From assembly GCF_007828725.1 (NCBI RefSeq), contig NZ_VIUW01000001.1:372001-436000 (forward strand): 64,000 nucleotides of DNA. The letters run 5' to 3'. Below the pieces are notes generated by a model that ran no database searches, had not been told where the DNA came from, and saw only the letters and a list, made by a program, of their open reading frames with translations. The position numbers were made by a program, and so were the translations under genes. This stretch comes from Marihabitans asiaticum. Its GTDB lineage: Bacteria > Actinomycetota > Actinomycetes > Actinomycetales > Dermatophilaceae. Below are positions 25,443 through 34,302 of this stretch, piece after piece (positions within the stretch are counted from its first letter, which is position 1; every line of letters begins with the position of its first letter).

Positions 25443-25961
25443 TCAGGCGGCCGAGGACTCGGTCGCGCTGCTGTCGGAGTCGTCCGAGGAGTCGTCGCTG
25501 CTGCCGTCACGCTCCCCCCGCGGACCATGCGGTCCGCCCTCGCGCTCGGTGATCGTCTGCAGGTCGGCGCTCACCTCGTACATCGTGCGGTCGTCGTCAG
25601 TGCCGGCCATGACGTCGTAGGAGCCGTCGGGATCCTTGCGTACCTCCTGCACCTGGACGTCGGGGTACTTCGCGGTGACCGCCTCGGTGACCTTCGTCAG
25701 CTCGTCGCCGGTTACCGCGGTGTGCTCGTGACCGCCTGGACCGCCCTGGCCACCCGGGCCCTCACAGCTGCCGTCGCGCTGCTGTGAGGTCTCTCCCTGC
25801 TGTGAGCCGGACGAACCCTCCGATGAGCCGCTGCCCTCCGAGGTGGTGGCGGACTCGCTCGCCGACGGGCTCGGGGTGGTCGCTGCGACCGCCACGCCAC
25901 CCCCGAGGATCCCGAGGACCGCTGCGCTCGTCACGGCGGCCGTCGTCATCGTCTGCTTCAT
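25443..25961 (-). CDS. Secreted PepSY-like acidic protein
   Basis: 172 residues from ATG 25961 (GGAAGG upstream). Signal peptide MKQTMTTAAVTSAAVLGILG with likely cleavage after AVAA. A Ser/Gly/Gln-rich low-complexity linker (residues 30-75) leads to a PepSY-like fold: TEAVTAKYPDVQVQEVRKDP followed by GSYDVMAGTDDDRTMYEVSA. The C-terminal tail is an unusual Ser/Asp run (SSDDSSDDSDSSATESSAA). PepSY domains often inhibit proteases or sit in cell-envelope sensors. Function unproven. Confidence 0.75.
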   Translation of the reverse strand: MKQTMTTAAVTSAAVLGILGGGVAVAATTPSPSASESATTSEGSGSSEGSSGSQQGETSQQRDGSCEGPGGQGGPGGHEHTAVTGDELTKVTEAVTAKYPDVQVQEVRKDPDGSYDVMAGTDDDRTMYEVSADLQTITEREGGPHGPRGERDGSSDDSSDDSDSSATESSAA

Positions 25962-26095
25962 GTCGAACCTTCCGTCGTGGCCGGAACCTCGTGCCCCGAC
26001 CTGCGACATCGACACTGTCGCCGCAACCTGTCATGAGGGTATGAACGCGGCCAGACCTGGCTGTCGACTCAGCCGGGACGGGGCACGATGGCGGC

Positions 26096-26443
26096 ATGGA
26101 CGACGTGCTGGTCGAGCGGGTGCTCCGGGCGGTCGAGCTGGTGCCCGCGGGGCGCGTGGTCAGCTACGGCGATCTCGCGGCCCTAACCGGGATCGGCCCC
26201 CGCCAGGTCGGGTCGATCATGCGGCACTACGGCAGCAACGTCACCTGGTGGCGGGTGTTGTCCGCCTCGGGTGACCTGCCGGCGCCGTTGCGTGAGGAGG
26301 CCTTCGCGAGGTGGGAGAAGGAGGGAATCGCGCCCAAGCCGAACCGGCTGGGTTGCCGGATCGCGGACTACCGCGTCGACCTCGAGTGGCTGGCGCAGGA
26401 GCATGCCCTGGCCTGTGTCGACCTGACCTCAAAGGATGGGTGA
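26096..26443 (+). CDS. Alkyltransferase-like protein (ATL, MGMT family without the acceptor cysteine)
   Basis: 115 residues. It keeps the MGMT DNA-binding features VPAGRVVSYGDLAALTGIGP and RQVGSIMRHY, but where alkyltransferases have the acceptor motif PCHRV it reads VTWWRVLSASG, with Trp in place of the reactive Cys. ATL proteins bind O6-alkylguanine lesions and hand them to nucleotide excision repair instead of removing the alkyl group. Length fits ATLs, which are shorter than MGMT. CACGAT six bases before ATG suggests a leaderless start. Confidence 0.88.
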   Translation: MDDVLVERVLRAVELVPAGRVVSYGDLAALTGIGPRQVGSIMRHYGSNVTWWRVLSASGDLPAPLREEAFARWEKEGIAPKPNRLGCRIADYRVDLEWLAQEHALACVDLTSKDG

Positions 26444-26723
26444 GGCGCCTGCGATGCCAGACGCTGCTCCGACCCGCGCTCGTGCCCGATGCATGAGCGG
26501 GTCGACCTGGTGGCGATCAGGTCCGGCCGGTGGCAGACCCTGGACCCGACGATCCGGGGGTGGGTGGGGCCTGTGGGTGGGGGCTGGATCGTACGCGTAT
26601 GTTGTGCGCCGTGGATCGGGCCTGCTGATCCGACGGACCAGCGGGCCCGATGTGGTGGTAACCGTTGACGATCCAGCCCTAGGCGCCTCGATGATCCAAG
26701 GAGCTCTGAGGGGCGAGCCTTGA
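26436..26723 (+). CDS. Possible small hypothetical protein
   Basis: 95 residues overlapping the ATL stop. Only the second half looks protein-like: SYAYVVRRGSGLLIRRTSGP followed by DVVVTVDDPALGASMIQGAL, which resembles the end of small PH-like membrane-associated proteins. The first half is Arg/Pro/Gly rich and may be non-coding. It could be the remnant of a longer gene that lost its start. It fills most of the 308-base gap before the DHA2 transporter gene. Confidence 0.3.
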   Translation: MGEAPAMPDAAPTRARARCMSGSTWWRSGPAGGRPWTRRSGGGWGLWVGAGSYAYVVRRGSGLLIRRTSGPDVVVTVDDPALGASMIQGALRGEP

Positions 26724-26751
26724 GGCCGTGACGCTGGGCTGGACCCGGTAC

Positions 26752-28248
26752 TCATCGGCGCCGGTGCCGCATCTCCTCCATGCCGAGCGCCGCTGCGGCG
26801 CCGATGAGGACAACCGCTGCGGGCAGCAGCATCGACTGGCTGAACGCCGAGGACAGGCCGCTGACCACCTCGGGGGGCAGGCTCGCGGAGCCGGCTGACC
26901 TCCCTTCGCCGCCGGCCAAGGACGCGGCCTGCGGGCCGGCCTCGGCGGTCAGCCGGGCACTCATCACCGCCGCGATGGCGGCGGCTCCGACGGTGGAGCC
27001 GACCTGCCGAGTGGTGTTGTAGACGCCTGACCCGGCGCCCGCGAGGCGAAGGGGGAGGTTGCGGTTGGCGGTCGTAGCCAGCGGCCCCCAGATGCAGGCG
27101 CCGGTGATGCCGATGAAGCAGGTGACGATGACGACGAGCCACAGCGGAGAGTCCGGGGTCATCACGGCAGCAAGGACGAAGAGGGTCGCAGAGAACCCGA
27201 GCAGCCCAACGCTGGGGAGGAGGCGGGGGTGCAGCCGGTCGATCCACCGGCCGACCAGCGGCGCGAGGATGATGGAGAAGACCGCCTGCGGGGCGATGAC
27301 CAGCGCGGCTTCGCTCGGGGTGAGCTGACGCGCGGTCTGCAGCCACACGAGCAGGGGGAAGAGCATCGCGTTGACGGCGAAGCCCTGGACGGTCACCGCG
27401 ACGTTGCTCAGGGTGAAGTTACGGTCGGCGAAGAGCGCGAGCGGCACCAGCGGCTCGGGCTGCACCCGGGACTGCCACCAGACGAAGGTGGTGAGCAGCG
27501 CGAGGCCCGCCGCGATGAGCAGGGGGATCGAGAGCGGTCCGGCGATGACGCCCCAGCCGAACTGCTCCCCCTCCTGGATCGCGAAGACGAGGCAGGTCAG
27601 CCCGGCCGCAGAGAGCGCGATGCCGAGCCAGTCCATGGTGCGTGCGCTCGTCGGCAGGTCGGGCACGAGTCGCCAGGCCGCGAGGAGGCCGAGGACCCCG
27701 ACGGGGATGTTGACGAAGAAGATCCACTCCCAGCCGGCGCTGTCGATGAGCACCCCACCGAGGAGCGGGCCGACGAGGAAGGCGGCGCCGGCGGTCGCGC
27801 CCCACAGCGACATCGCGGTGCCGCGCCGGTCGACCGGGAAGGTGCGGGTGATGATCGCCATCGTCTGCGGAGTCATCATCGACGCGCCTAGGCCCTGGAT
27901 GACGCGGGCGGCGACGAGCTCGGTGATGCTGCCGCTGAGCCCGCAGGCGAGGGAGCTGAGGGTGAAGACGGACAGCCCGGCGAGGTAGAGGCGCTTGGGA
28001 CCGAAGCGATCGCCGAGACGACCGGTGATGAGCAACGGGACGGCGTAGGCGAGGGCGTAGGCACTGGTCACCCAGAGCACCTCGGTGATGCTTGCGTCGA
28101 GCTCTCGGATGAGAGCGGGCGTCGCGACCGAGACGATCGAGACGTCGACGAGGATCATGAAGAACCCGACGACGAGGGCCCAGAGTGCCGGCCAGGGGTT
28201 GGCGGGTCCCTCCGCTGCCGCGGACGAAGGGGGATGAGTGCCGCTCAC
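26752..28248 (-). CDS. MFS multidrug exporter, DHA2 (EmrB/QacA) family
   Basis: 498 residues from GTG 28248, about 14 membrane segments. Family motifs: FMILVDVSIVSVATPALIRE in helix 1, LLITGRLGDRFGPKRLYLAG (motif A) near residue 75, and LGASMMTPQTMAIITRTFP near 120 (motif C region GAAFLVGPLLGG near 155). It should export hydrophobic drugs using the proton gradient. No regulator gene is adjacent. The last residues are basic (MEEMRHRRR). Confidence 0.9.
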   Translation of the reverse strand: MSGTHPPSSAAAEGPANPWPALWALVVGFFMILVDVSIVSVATPALIRELDASITEVLWVTSAYALAYAVPLLITGRLGDRFGPKRLYLAGLSVFTLSSLACGLSGSITELVAARVIQGLGASMMTPQTMAIITRTFPVDRRGTAMSLWGATAGAAFLVGPLLGGVLIDSAGWEWIFFVNIPVGVLGLLAAWRLVPDLPTSARTMDWLGIALSAAGLTCLVFAIQEGEQFGWGVIAGPLSIPLLIAAGLALLTTFVWWQSRVQPEPLVPLALFADRNFTLSNVAVTVQGFAVNAMLFPLLVWLQTARQLTPSEAALVIAPQAVFSIILAPLVGRWIDRLHPRLLPSVGLLGFSATLFVLAAVMTPDSPLWLVVIVTCFIGITGACIWGPLATTANRNLPLRLAGAGSGVYNTTRQVGSTVGAAAIAAVMSARLTAEAGPQAASLAGGEGRSAGSASLPPEVVSGLSSAFSQSMLLPAAVVLIGAAAALGMEEMRHRRR

Positions 28249-28332
28249 GGGGGCACGTTACGCGCCCGAGCGGCGAGGGTCGTCGGCGGTAGCGTGAGTA
28301 GCGCACGTCGAACGCGAGCAGGAGGGTTGTCC

Positions 28333-28536
28333 ATGCGAACGGCTGTGTCGGTGGTGTGCCTGTTCGTCGTGGCCGTGGCGGGGATCTACCTCGTCCTCAG
28401 CGCACCGGGGATGGCCGAGAGCGGCGAGGTGTCCGGTGGTGCGATCGCAGCGCTCGTCGTGGCAGTCGTGTGCGCGGTCGTCACGCGCCGGCTCAACCCG
28501 AGCCGGACGCGCAACAACCTGACCAACAACGGCTAG
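28333..28536 (+). CDS. Small two-helix membrane protein
   Basis: 67 residues from ATG 28333, seven bases after AGGAGG (28320-28325), a near-perfect ribosome site. Two hydrophobic segments, VSVVCLFVVAVAGIYLVLSA and GGAIAALVVAVVCAVVTRRL, then a polar tail rich in Asn (TRNNLTNNG). No family recognised. It is divergent from the DHA2 exporter and convergent with the stress-protein gene. Confidence 0.65.
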   Translation: MRTAVSVVCLFVVAVAGIYLVLSAPGMAESGEVSGGAIAALVVAVVCAVVTRRLNPSRTRNNLTNNG

Positions 28537-28589
28537 CCCCGCCGCGCACGACCTCGCAAGGAGGTGTCGGCGCCGTCTGATCGTCGGGT

Positions 28590-29045
28590 CTACTGCCCCT
28601 GTTCTTCTGCGGTCCCCTTCGCCTCGTGCGGCATCACGATGACGGGGCACCGGGCCTGGGCGACGCAGTGCTGGCTCACCGACCCGAGGAGCATCCCGAC
28701 GAACCCGCCGTGGCCGCGGCTGCCGAGAACGAGCAGCTGCGCGTCGCGGGAGGCCTGGATGAGGTTGCGCGCGGGATGACCGCGCTCGACACGCTCGGTG
28801 ACCTGCGCCTGCGACCCGAGCGCGGAGCCGACCGCCTCCTTCAGCATGGCCTGGTAGCTCTTCTCGAGCTCCTGGGCGTCCTGGAAGCCGGTCATCGCCA
28901 TGGGTCCGTAGACCCGCGGCACGTCGTAGACGGCCACGGCGTGCAGGGGCGCGTCGAACCGTTGCGCGTAGTCGGCGCCCCACCTCAGGGCTTGCAGGGA
29001 GTCCTCTGAACCGTCGACTCCGACGACGACTGGTCTGGTGTCCAT
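28590..29045 (-). CDS. Universal stress protein (UspA family)
   Basis: 151 residues from ATG 29045. VVVGVDGSEDSLQALRWGAD at the N-terminus and the ATP-binding motif GSRGHGGFVGMLLGSVSQ near residue 115 (G-x2-G-x9-G-S) identify an ATP-binding UspA domain. Single-domain Usp proteins aid survival in hypoxia or stationary phase. The ending CPVIVMPHEAKGTAEEQ is standard. It seems monocistronic. Confidence 0.93.
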   Translation of the reverse strand: MDTRPVVVGVDGSEDSLQALRWGADYAQRFDAPLHAVAVYDVPRVYGPMAMTGFQDAQELEKSYQAMLKEAVGSALGSQAQVTERVERGHPARNLIQASRDAQLLVLGSRGHGGFVGMLLGSVSQHCVAQARCPVIVMPHEAKGTAEEQGQ

Positions 29046-29193
29046 GTGGGCGTCCTCCTCGGTTGATCCACCGGCGGACCGCGCGGTCGGCGACCTCGGC
29101 GTGGTGTCCGCCGTCTGCTCCCCACCGTAGCGACCACGGCCATGGATCAAACATACGTTCGACCACCGACAGCGTGCCGAGGCTCTACGTAAT

Positions 29194-29261
29194 TCTTGCC
29201 ATTCTGGAAAAAGACTTGACTTGCCGGGTTGTTGAGTGATTGTCTTGCCGGTATGGAAAAC
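29194..29261 (+). repeat. Paired 19-bp direct repeat at a promoter
   Basis: TCTTGCCATTCTGGAAAAA (29194-29212) and TCTTGCCGGTATGGAAAAC (29243-29261) are 49 bases apart, and the second covers the start codon of the following gene. A possible -35 TTGACT (29216-29221) sits between them. The layout suggests binding sites for the winged-helix regulator encoded at the end of this operon. Confidence 0.5.
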
Positions 29262-29693
29262 AACACTGAAGCCCGCGACTCCCTCGCAGCGCTCGACGCC
29301 GACCGCGCCGCCCTCGCCGACCGCACCCGGATGCCGACCTGGTACCACGCGCTCGTCGGAACAACCGCTGCCGCGCTCGTCCTCATGGGCCTGGTACCTG
29401 ACGACTGGTCGGGTTTCGTGATGCCCGTCGCCGTGGCCATCTGGGTCGGACTCATGCTCTACCCGCCGCGACGGTCCGGCGTCGCGATGAGCTCGTGGTC
29501 GGCGCCGATGATCCTGCTGGCGCTGATCTTCCTGCTCGCGCTGATCATCGTCATCGTCATCGCCAACGTCATCGCGACCCAGCTGTCGGCCTGGTGGCTC
29601 ATCGTGCCGGCGGTGCTCGCCTTCGGCGCTGGGTGGTGGCTGAGCGTCACCAGCGAGCGACTGACTCGTCGGGAGCTGACCCGTGAGCGGTGA
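29253..29693 (+). CDS. Small multi-spanning membrane protein in a regulator operon
   Basis: 146 residues from ATG 29253. Four hydrophobic segments: about 33-48 (ALVGTTAAALVLMGLV), 56-70, 84-108 (MILLALIFLLALIIVIVIAN) and 112-130. A short acidic N-terminus and a basic end (SERLTRRELTRER). Its 3' end overlaps the start of a winged-helix regulator gene by 11 bases, a pairing often seen for membrane protein/regulator duos. Function unknown. Confidence 0.7.
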   Translation: MENNTEARDSLAALDADRAALADRTRMPTWYHALVGTTAAALVLMGLVPDDWSGFVMPVAVAIWVGLMLYPPRRSGVAMSSWSAPMILLALIFLLALIIVIVIANVIATQLSAWWLIVPAVLAFGAGWWLSVTSERLTRRELTRER

Positions 29694-29991
29694 TCCGTCC
29701 TTTAACGAGACGATCCATGCGCCGGTGCGGTTGCGGATCTCGGGGTTGTTGCGCGGAGCCGAGAAGGTCGACTTCGCCGTGCTGCGCGACACCATCGGCA
29801 TCTCGGACGCCACCCTGTCCAAGCACCTGAAGGTGCTCGCCGACGCCGGGTACGTCAGGACGACGAAGGAGAGGTCGGCGGCCCGCGACGATGCCCGTCG
29901 GCTGACCTGGGTGGCGCAGACGGCGGAGGGGAAGGCGGCCTTCGATGCGCACGTCGCCGAGCTGCGTCGGATCACCGGCGAAGGGGGGTGA
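29683..29991 (+). CDS. Winged-helix transcriptional regulator (ArsR/HTH_34-like)
   Basis: 102 residues from GTG 29683. The wHTH core is VRLRISGLLRGAEKVDFAVL followed by IGISDATLSKHLKVLADAGY (recognition helix) and the wing KERSAARDDARRLTWVAQT. Small single-domain regulators of this type bind as dimers and often control their own operon, here with the four-helix membrane gene. The direct repeats at 29194-29261 are candidate sites. Confidence 0.85.
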   Translation: MSGDPSFNETIHAPVRLRISGLLRGAEKVDFAVLRDTIGISDATLSKHLKVLADAGYVRTTKERSAARDDARRLTWVAQTAEGKAAFDAHVAELRRITGEGG

Positions 29992-30009
29992 TCGGCGCGG
30001 ACGACCCGG

Positions 30010-30310
30010 TCAGGCGAGTCCGTCGGTCGGGTCGAGCCGAGTGAGGCCAGGGATGCCGTCGAAGTCGGGGTCTCTGCTCACGATGTCGGCGAAGCCGGCG
30101 CGGAGCGCGGTCGCGGCGTGGACGGCGTCGCGGCCTCGCACGCCATTCTGCGCGGCGAGGTCGCGGGCGAGGTGCAGGACCTCGACGTCGAAGGGGTGCC
30201 AGGTCACCAAGTCATCGACGAGGTCGAACTGGCGCACGGCGGTCTCGGGATCAGTCCGGCGGAGGCGGTGGAAGTGGAACTCCTGTCCGCCCTCGACGCT
30301 CAAGTGAAGC
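30010..30310 (-). pseudogene. VapC-type PIN toxin remnant (N-terminus lost)
   Basis: The minus strand encodes VEGGQEFHFHRLRRTDPETA, then NGVRGRDAVHAATALRAGFA with the conserved PIN acidic residue, and DIVSRDPDFDGIPGLTRLDP. The first 30-40 residues of a PIN domain, including the first catalytic aspartate, are missing. Upstream the frame runs into unrelated Arg-rich sequence. The neighbouring VapB fragment is likewise cut, so one deletion probably removed the middle of the module. Confidence 0.7.
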
Positions 30311-30422
30311 CGGTGGAAGCCTCTGCTGCCCCGGACCGGTCGGAGCGCTCCGCTTCGGCGGCGACGAACTCGTATCGAGCGTCGTCGAGCAATAGTTGCA
30401 GGCGACGTTCCATCAGGGGCAT
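30300..30422 (-). pseudogene. VapB-type antitoxin remnant
   Basis: 40 residues from ATG 30422: MPLMERRLQLLLDDARYEFV then AAEAERSDRSGAAEASTGFT. The start matches ribbon-helix-helix VapB proteins (LQLLLDDARYE), but the usual VSVAAVIREAID-type helix is replaced after residue 28. It overlaps the VapC remnant, so the fusion point of the deletion is near 30310-30340. Confidence 0.6.
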
Positions 30423-30550
30423 CCGGTGAGCATGCACAGGTGTATGCGCATATAGGAGTGCTGCGTGTGCGGCTCAGCGAAAGCTCGATTCCAGGCGTCG
30501 ACGGAACGGCTCTGGTGCTCGTTGACCCTGCTAAACGCTCGTATAACATA

Positions 30551-30566
30551 CTGAACATGCGTTCAG
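30551..30566 (+). promoter_or_regulatory. Palindromic candidate operator over the TetR start
   Basis: CTGAACATGCGTTCAG is a perfect 6-4-6 palindrome that includes the TetR start codon (30557). A GTATAAC element just upstream (30540-30546) can serve as the -10. TetR repressors commonly bind such sites to control their own operon. Confidence 0.5.
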
Positions 30567-31201
30567 CCGACTCGCCTCCCAGCGATGTCACCGCCCGCGC
30601 CCGCATCCGCGATGGCGCGCTGGCGCTCTTCGCCGAGCGGGGCGAGGACGCGGTGACCATCCGCCAGATCGCCGAGCGGGCGGAGGTCTCGCCCGGGCTC
30701 GTCGTCCACCACTACGGCTCCAAGGCCGGGCTGCGCGAGGCGGTCGTCGACCACGTCAAGCACTGGATGGACGAGCTCATCGACTCCTCCAGCGACCCCG
30801 AGACCGCCGCCGACATGATCGAGGGCGACATGGCCACCCTCGGCTTTTTCCTCGAGGCCGCCCTCCCGCCCGGCTCGCCGATCCCCGCCTACCTGCGCCG
30901 CCTCTTCCTCGCCGGCGACCCCGCCGCGACCGAGCTGCTGAGCCGCTGGCACGACGGCACGGTCGCGATCTTCCGCGCCTGGCACGACGCGGGTGTGCTC
31001 GACGCCGGCCCGGACCCCGAGACGCGCGCCGCGATCGCGATGTCGGCCGACTTCGGCCTGATCTTCCTGCGTGAGCAGTGGACCGAGATCCTCGGCACCG
31101 ATCCCCTCGGTGACGGCATGCAGCGCTGGACCGAGGAGTCCATGCGCGTCTACGCCGCCATCTGGCCCGATCCCCCTTCGCCCCCCGCCAAGGAGAGCTG
31201 A
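30557..31201 (+). CDS. TetR-family transcriptional regulator
   Basis: 214 residues from ATG 30557. HTH near residues 15-60: [20 protein letters not shown] followed by [20 protein letters not shown]. The C-terminal ligand domain is helical, with the ending [20 protein letters not shown]. Its stop overlaps the ABC ATPase start (TGATG), so regulator, ATPase and permease form one operon. It likely represses the exporter until a toxic ligand is bound. Confidence 0.92.
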   Translation: MRSADSPPSDVTARARIRDGALALFAERGEDAVTIRQIAERAEVSPGLVVHHYGSKAGLREAVVDHVKHWMDELIDSSSDPETAADMIEGDMATLGFFLEAALPPGSPIPAYLRRLFLAGDPAATELLSRWHDGTVAIFRAWHDAGVLDAGPDPETRAAIAMSADFGLIFLREQWTEILGTDPLGDGMQRWTEESMRVYAAIWPDPPSPPAKES

Positions 31202-32142
31202 TGACCCCTTCGCCCGTCATCGAGGTCAGCGACCTCGTCAAGACCTTCGGCCCCACCCGCGCCCTGGACGGGCTCGACCTCACCGTGGGCGAAGGGGAGG
31301 TGCACGGATTCCTCGGGCCGAACGGCTCCGGCAAGTCCACGACCATCCGCATCCTCCTCGGCCTGGCCCGCGCCGACGCCGGCACCGCCCGCCTCTTCGG
31401 CGGCGACCCCTGGCGGGACGCGGTCGAGCTGCACCACCGCCTCGCCTACGTCCCCGGCGACGTCACCCTCTGGCCGGGTCTGTCCGGCGGGCAGTGCATC
31501 GACGTCCTCGGCCGCGCCCACGGGGGCCTCTCCGACCGGCGCCGCAGCGAGCTCATCGAGCGCTTCGACCTCGACCCGACCAAGCGCTCCCGCGACTACT
31601 CCAAAGGCAACCGGCAAAAGGTCTCGCTCGTCGCCGCGCTGGCCGCCGACGTCGACCTGCTCGTCCTCGACGAGCCGACCTCGGGCCTCGACCCGCTCAT
31701 GGAAGAGGTCTTCCAGCAATGCGTCCGCGAGCGCCGCGACGAGGGGGTCACCGTGCTGCTCTCCAGCCACATCCTCGCCGAGGTCGAGGCCCTCGCCGAC
31801 CGGGTGAGCATCATCCGCGCCGGCCGCACGGTCACCACCGGCACCCTCGCCGAGCTGCGCGAGCACACCAGCACCCACGTGCACGCCGTCACTGACGTCG
31901 GCGTCGACCTGACCGGCATCGACGGGGTGGGCGAGGTGCACACCGGCAGCAGTGACGGGCAGCCCGAGATCCGTTGCCACGCAGACGCATCCGCGATCCC
32001 AGCGCTCGTCGGCCGGGTCCACGCTGCGGGCGTGCGCTCCCTGACGATGACCCCGCCGAGCCTGGACGACCTCTTCCTCGAGCAGTACCGCACAGACCAG
32101 CACCCCCAGGACCAGGACGGCGAAGGGGGAGAGTCGGCATGA
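31201..32142 (+). CDS. ABC transporter ATP-binding protein (drug-export type)
   Basis: 313 residues. Walker [11 protein letters not shown] near residue 40, Walker [13 protein letters not shown] near 155, H-loop [14 protein letters not shown] near 185. The signature loop reads [11 protein letters not shown], the variant usual in DrrA/CcmA-like exporters. Residues 220-300 are an accessory domain. It powers the permease encoded next (overlap ATGA) and is under the TetR gene before it. Confidence 0.92.
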   Translation: MTPSPVIEVSDLVKTFGPTRALDGLDLTVGEGEVHGFLGPNGSGKSTTIRILLGLARADAGTARLFGGDPWRDAVELHHRLAYVPGDVTLWPGLSGGQCIDVLGRAHGGLSDRRRSELIERFDLDPTKRSRDYSKGNRQKVSLVAALAADVDLLVLDEPTSGLDPLMEEVFQQCVRERRDEGVTVLLSSHILAEVEALADRVSIIRAGRTVTTGTLAELREHTSTHVHAVTDVGVDLTGIDGVGEVHTGSSDGQPEIRCHADASAIPALVGRVHAAGVRSLTMTPPSLDDLFLEQYRTDQHPQDQDGEGGESA

Positions 32143-33743
32143 GCGTCGCCGGCACCTCGACCGTCGCGGGCACGCCGGCGATCGCCCGGGTCCAGTGGCG
32201 CACCGGGTGGAAGGCGATCCTCGGCTGGGTCCTCGGGCTATTCGCCGTGCTCGCCGTCTCGGCCGCCTCGATCATCGCCCTCTACGACACCGACGAGAAG
32301 CTGCGCGGCTACGCCGAGTCGATCACCGGCGGCGCGATGTACATGCTCAACGGCCGGGTCGCCGGCACCGACACGGTCGGCGGGGTGATGGCCAACGAGT
32401 TCGGCTTCGTCGTCGCCTTCTTCGTCCCGATCATGGCCCTCGCCCTCGTGGCCCGCTCCACCCGCCGCGACGAGGAGGCCGGCCGGCTCGAGCTGCTCCT
32501 CGCCTCCCGCATCGGCCGGCACGCCCCGCTGCTCGCCGCCCTCCTCATCGCGCTCGGCGCCCTGCTCGCCCTGGCCGTCCTCACCAGCGTCACGATGATC
32601 GCGCTCGGCGCCGACGCCGGCGGGGCGCTCCTCTACGGCGCCGCGCTCGTCGGCCTCGGCGCGGTCCACGCCGGGTCCACCGCCGTGCTCGCTCAGGTCT
32701 TCGAGCACAACCGCGCGGTCTGGGGTGCCGGGCTGGCCGTCGTCGTCCTGACCTACCTCCTGCGCGGTGTCGGCGCGGTCCAGGACAACGCCGTCCTGTG
32801 GGCCAGCCCGCTCGGCTGGTTCGACGAGGTCCGACCCTTCGGCGACGACGCCCGTGCCTGGCCGCTGTTCATCTCCCTCGCCGTCGCGGTGGCCCTGGCG
32901 CTCACCGCCTTCGCCCTCGCCGCCCGTCGCGACGTCGGCGCCGCCCTCGTCGGCTCCCGTCCCGCACCTGCCCGGGCCTCCTCCGTGCTGCGTTCCCCCT
33001 TCGGCCTGGCCCTCTACGAGCACCGCGGCCCGATCATCGGCTGGCTTGCCCTCTCGATGATCCTCATGGGCACCTACGGGGCACTCACCCAGGCGATCAT
33101 CGACGCGCTCGAGGCCAACCCGAGCCTGACCGACTTCATCGGCGGCGGGGGAGGGGAGCAGATCCTCGAGCAGATCGAGGCGATGTTCGTCATGATGCAG
33201 ACCATGCTCACGGCCGCCTTCGTCGTGCAGGCGATGGGCTCGCTGCGCGCCGAGGAGGACACCGGGCGGTTGGAGGCTCAGCTCGTGCAGGGCCGCAGCC
33301 GGCCGGCCTGGCTCGGTGTGCACGTCCTCGTCGTCGCCCTCGGCGCGGTGCTCATCCAGCTGATCGGCAGCCTCACCCTCGGCGCGAGCACCGCCGCTGC
33401 GCTCGGGGAGTCCCGCTGGACCGGTGATCTGCTACGCGCCGGGGTGGCCCACCTGCCGGTGCTGCTGCTCTTCCTCGGGCTGACCGTGGCGCTGCTGGGG
33501 TTGTGGCCGAAGGGGAGGATGCTCGCCTGGGTCGTCTTCGGCCTGGCGGCCGTCGTGTCCTACATGGGGCCGGGGATCGACCTGCCCCAGTGGCTCATCG
33601 ACATCTCACCCTTCACCGCGGTCGGGTCACCGCCAGCGGAGGACGTCGACCTCGTCGCGGTCGCCGTGCTGGCCGGGGTGGGCCTGGTCCTCCTCGTCGC
33701 CGGGTTTTTCGGTTTCCGGCGACGCGACGTCCCGCGCGGCTGA
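32139..33743 (+). CDS. ABC transporter permease (12-helix ABC-2-like exporter)
   Basis: 534 residues from ATG 32139, overlapping the ATPase stop. About twelve hydrophobic segments in two related halves: [20 protein letters not shown] near residue 20 and [20 protein letters not shown] near 300; both halves then carry [15 protein letters not shown] (near 108) and [16 protein letters not shown] (near 370). This duplicated architecture matches the Tet/antibiotic exporter permease (ANT-type). It pumps hydrophobic compounds out in complex with the upstream ATPase. Confidence 0.9.
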   Translation: MSVAGTSTVAGTPAIARVQWRTGWKAILGWVLGLFAVLAVSAASIIALYDTDEKLRGYAESITGGAMYMLNGRVAGTDTVGGVMANEFGFVVAFFVPIMALALVARSTRRDEEAGRLELLLASRIGRHAPLLAALLIALGALLALAVLTSVTMIALGADAGGALLYGAALVGLGAVHAGSTAVLAQVFEHNRAVWGAGLAVVVLTYLLRGVGAVQDNAVLWASPLGWFDEVRPFGDDARAWPLFISLAVAVALALTAFALAARRDVGAALVGSRPAPARASSVLRSPFGLALYEHRGPIIGWLALSMILMGTYGALTQAIIDALEANPSLTDFIGGGGGEQILEQIEAMFVMMQTMLTAAFVVQAMGSLRAEEDTGRLEAQLVQGRSRPAWLGVHVLVVALGAVLIQLIGSLTLGASTAAALGESRWTGDLLRAGVAHLPVLLLFLGLTVALLGLWPKGRMLAWVVFGLAAVVSYMGPGIDLPQWLIDISPFTAVGSPPAEDVDLVAVAVLAGVGLVLLVAGFFGFRRRDVPRG

Positions 33744-33789
33744 CCCTCCCTTCGCGCCGACCCCAGATCGAGCCCGCTAGGTTCGGTGC

Positions 33790-34302
33790 ATGCTGCGCTC
33801 CCTCGCTCTCGTCTCGGCGCTCGACGCCGCGGGGGTCGACCACGTCGTGGTCGGGGGAGTCGCGGTCGTCCTGCACGGCCATGTGCGTACGACCGTCGAC
33901 CTCGACATCGCACTCGAGCTGTCCAGCGACAACCTGCGCGCCGCCCTGTCCGTACTCCAGGCGGCGGGTCTGCATCCGCGCTTGCCAGTGCCTGCAGAGC
34001 AGTTCGCCGATCCCGAGATACGCCGCGCCTGGGTCGAGGAGCGCAATCTCGTGGCCTTCACCCTCGTCGACCCGGCCGACGCGTTGGTCGAGGTCGACCT
34101 CCTCGCAACGACCCCAGTCCCCTTCGCCGAGCTGTCGGCAGGCGCTGTGACGGTAGACCTTGGCGACGGCACCCGGGTCAGGGTGGCCTCGATAGACCAC
34201 CTCATCGAGATGAAGAAGCACAGTGGCCGTCCGCAGGATCACGCCGACATCGACGCGCTGACCGCGATCAGGACAGGAGGTGGTCATGGAGCAGGGGCCT
34301 GA
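33790..34302 (+). CDS. Nucleotidyltransferase-fold protein (AbiEii/DUF6036-like)
   Basis: 170 residues. The nucleotidyltransferase motif is GVDHVVVGGVAVVLHGHVRT followed by TVDLDIALEL (GG...D-x-D), then IDHLIEMKKHSGRPQDHADI, as in AbiEii-like and MNT-type enzymes that modify tRNA or a partner protein. TAGGTT at 33778-33783 is six bases before ATG (leaderless). Its 3' end overlaps a 68-residue gene by 17 bases, suggesting a two-gene toxin-antitoxin-like unit. Confidence 0.8.
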   Translation: MLRSLALVSALDAAGVDHVVVGGVAVVLHGHVRTTVDLDIALELSSDNLRAALSVLQAAGLHPRLPVPAEQFADPEIRRAWVEERNLVAFTLVDPADALVEVDLLATTPVPFAELSAGAVTVDLGDGTRVRVASIDHLIEMKKHSGRPQDHADIDALTAIRTGGGHGAGA

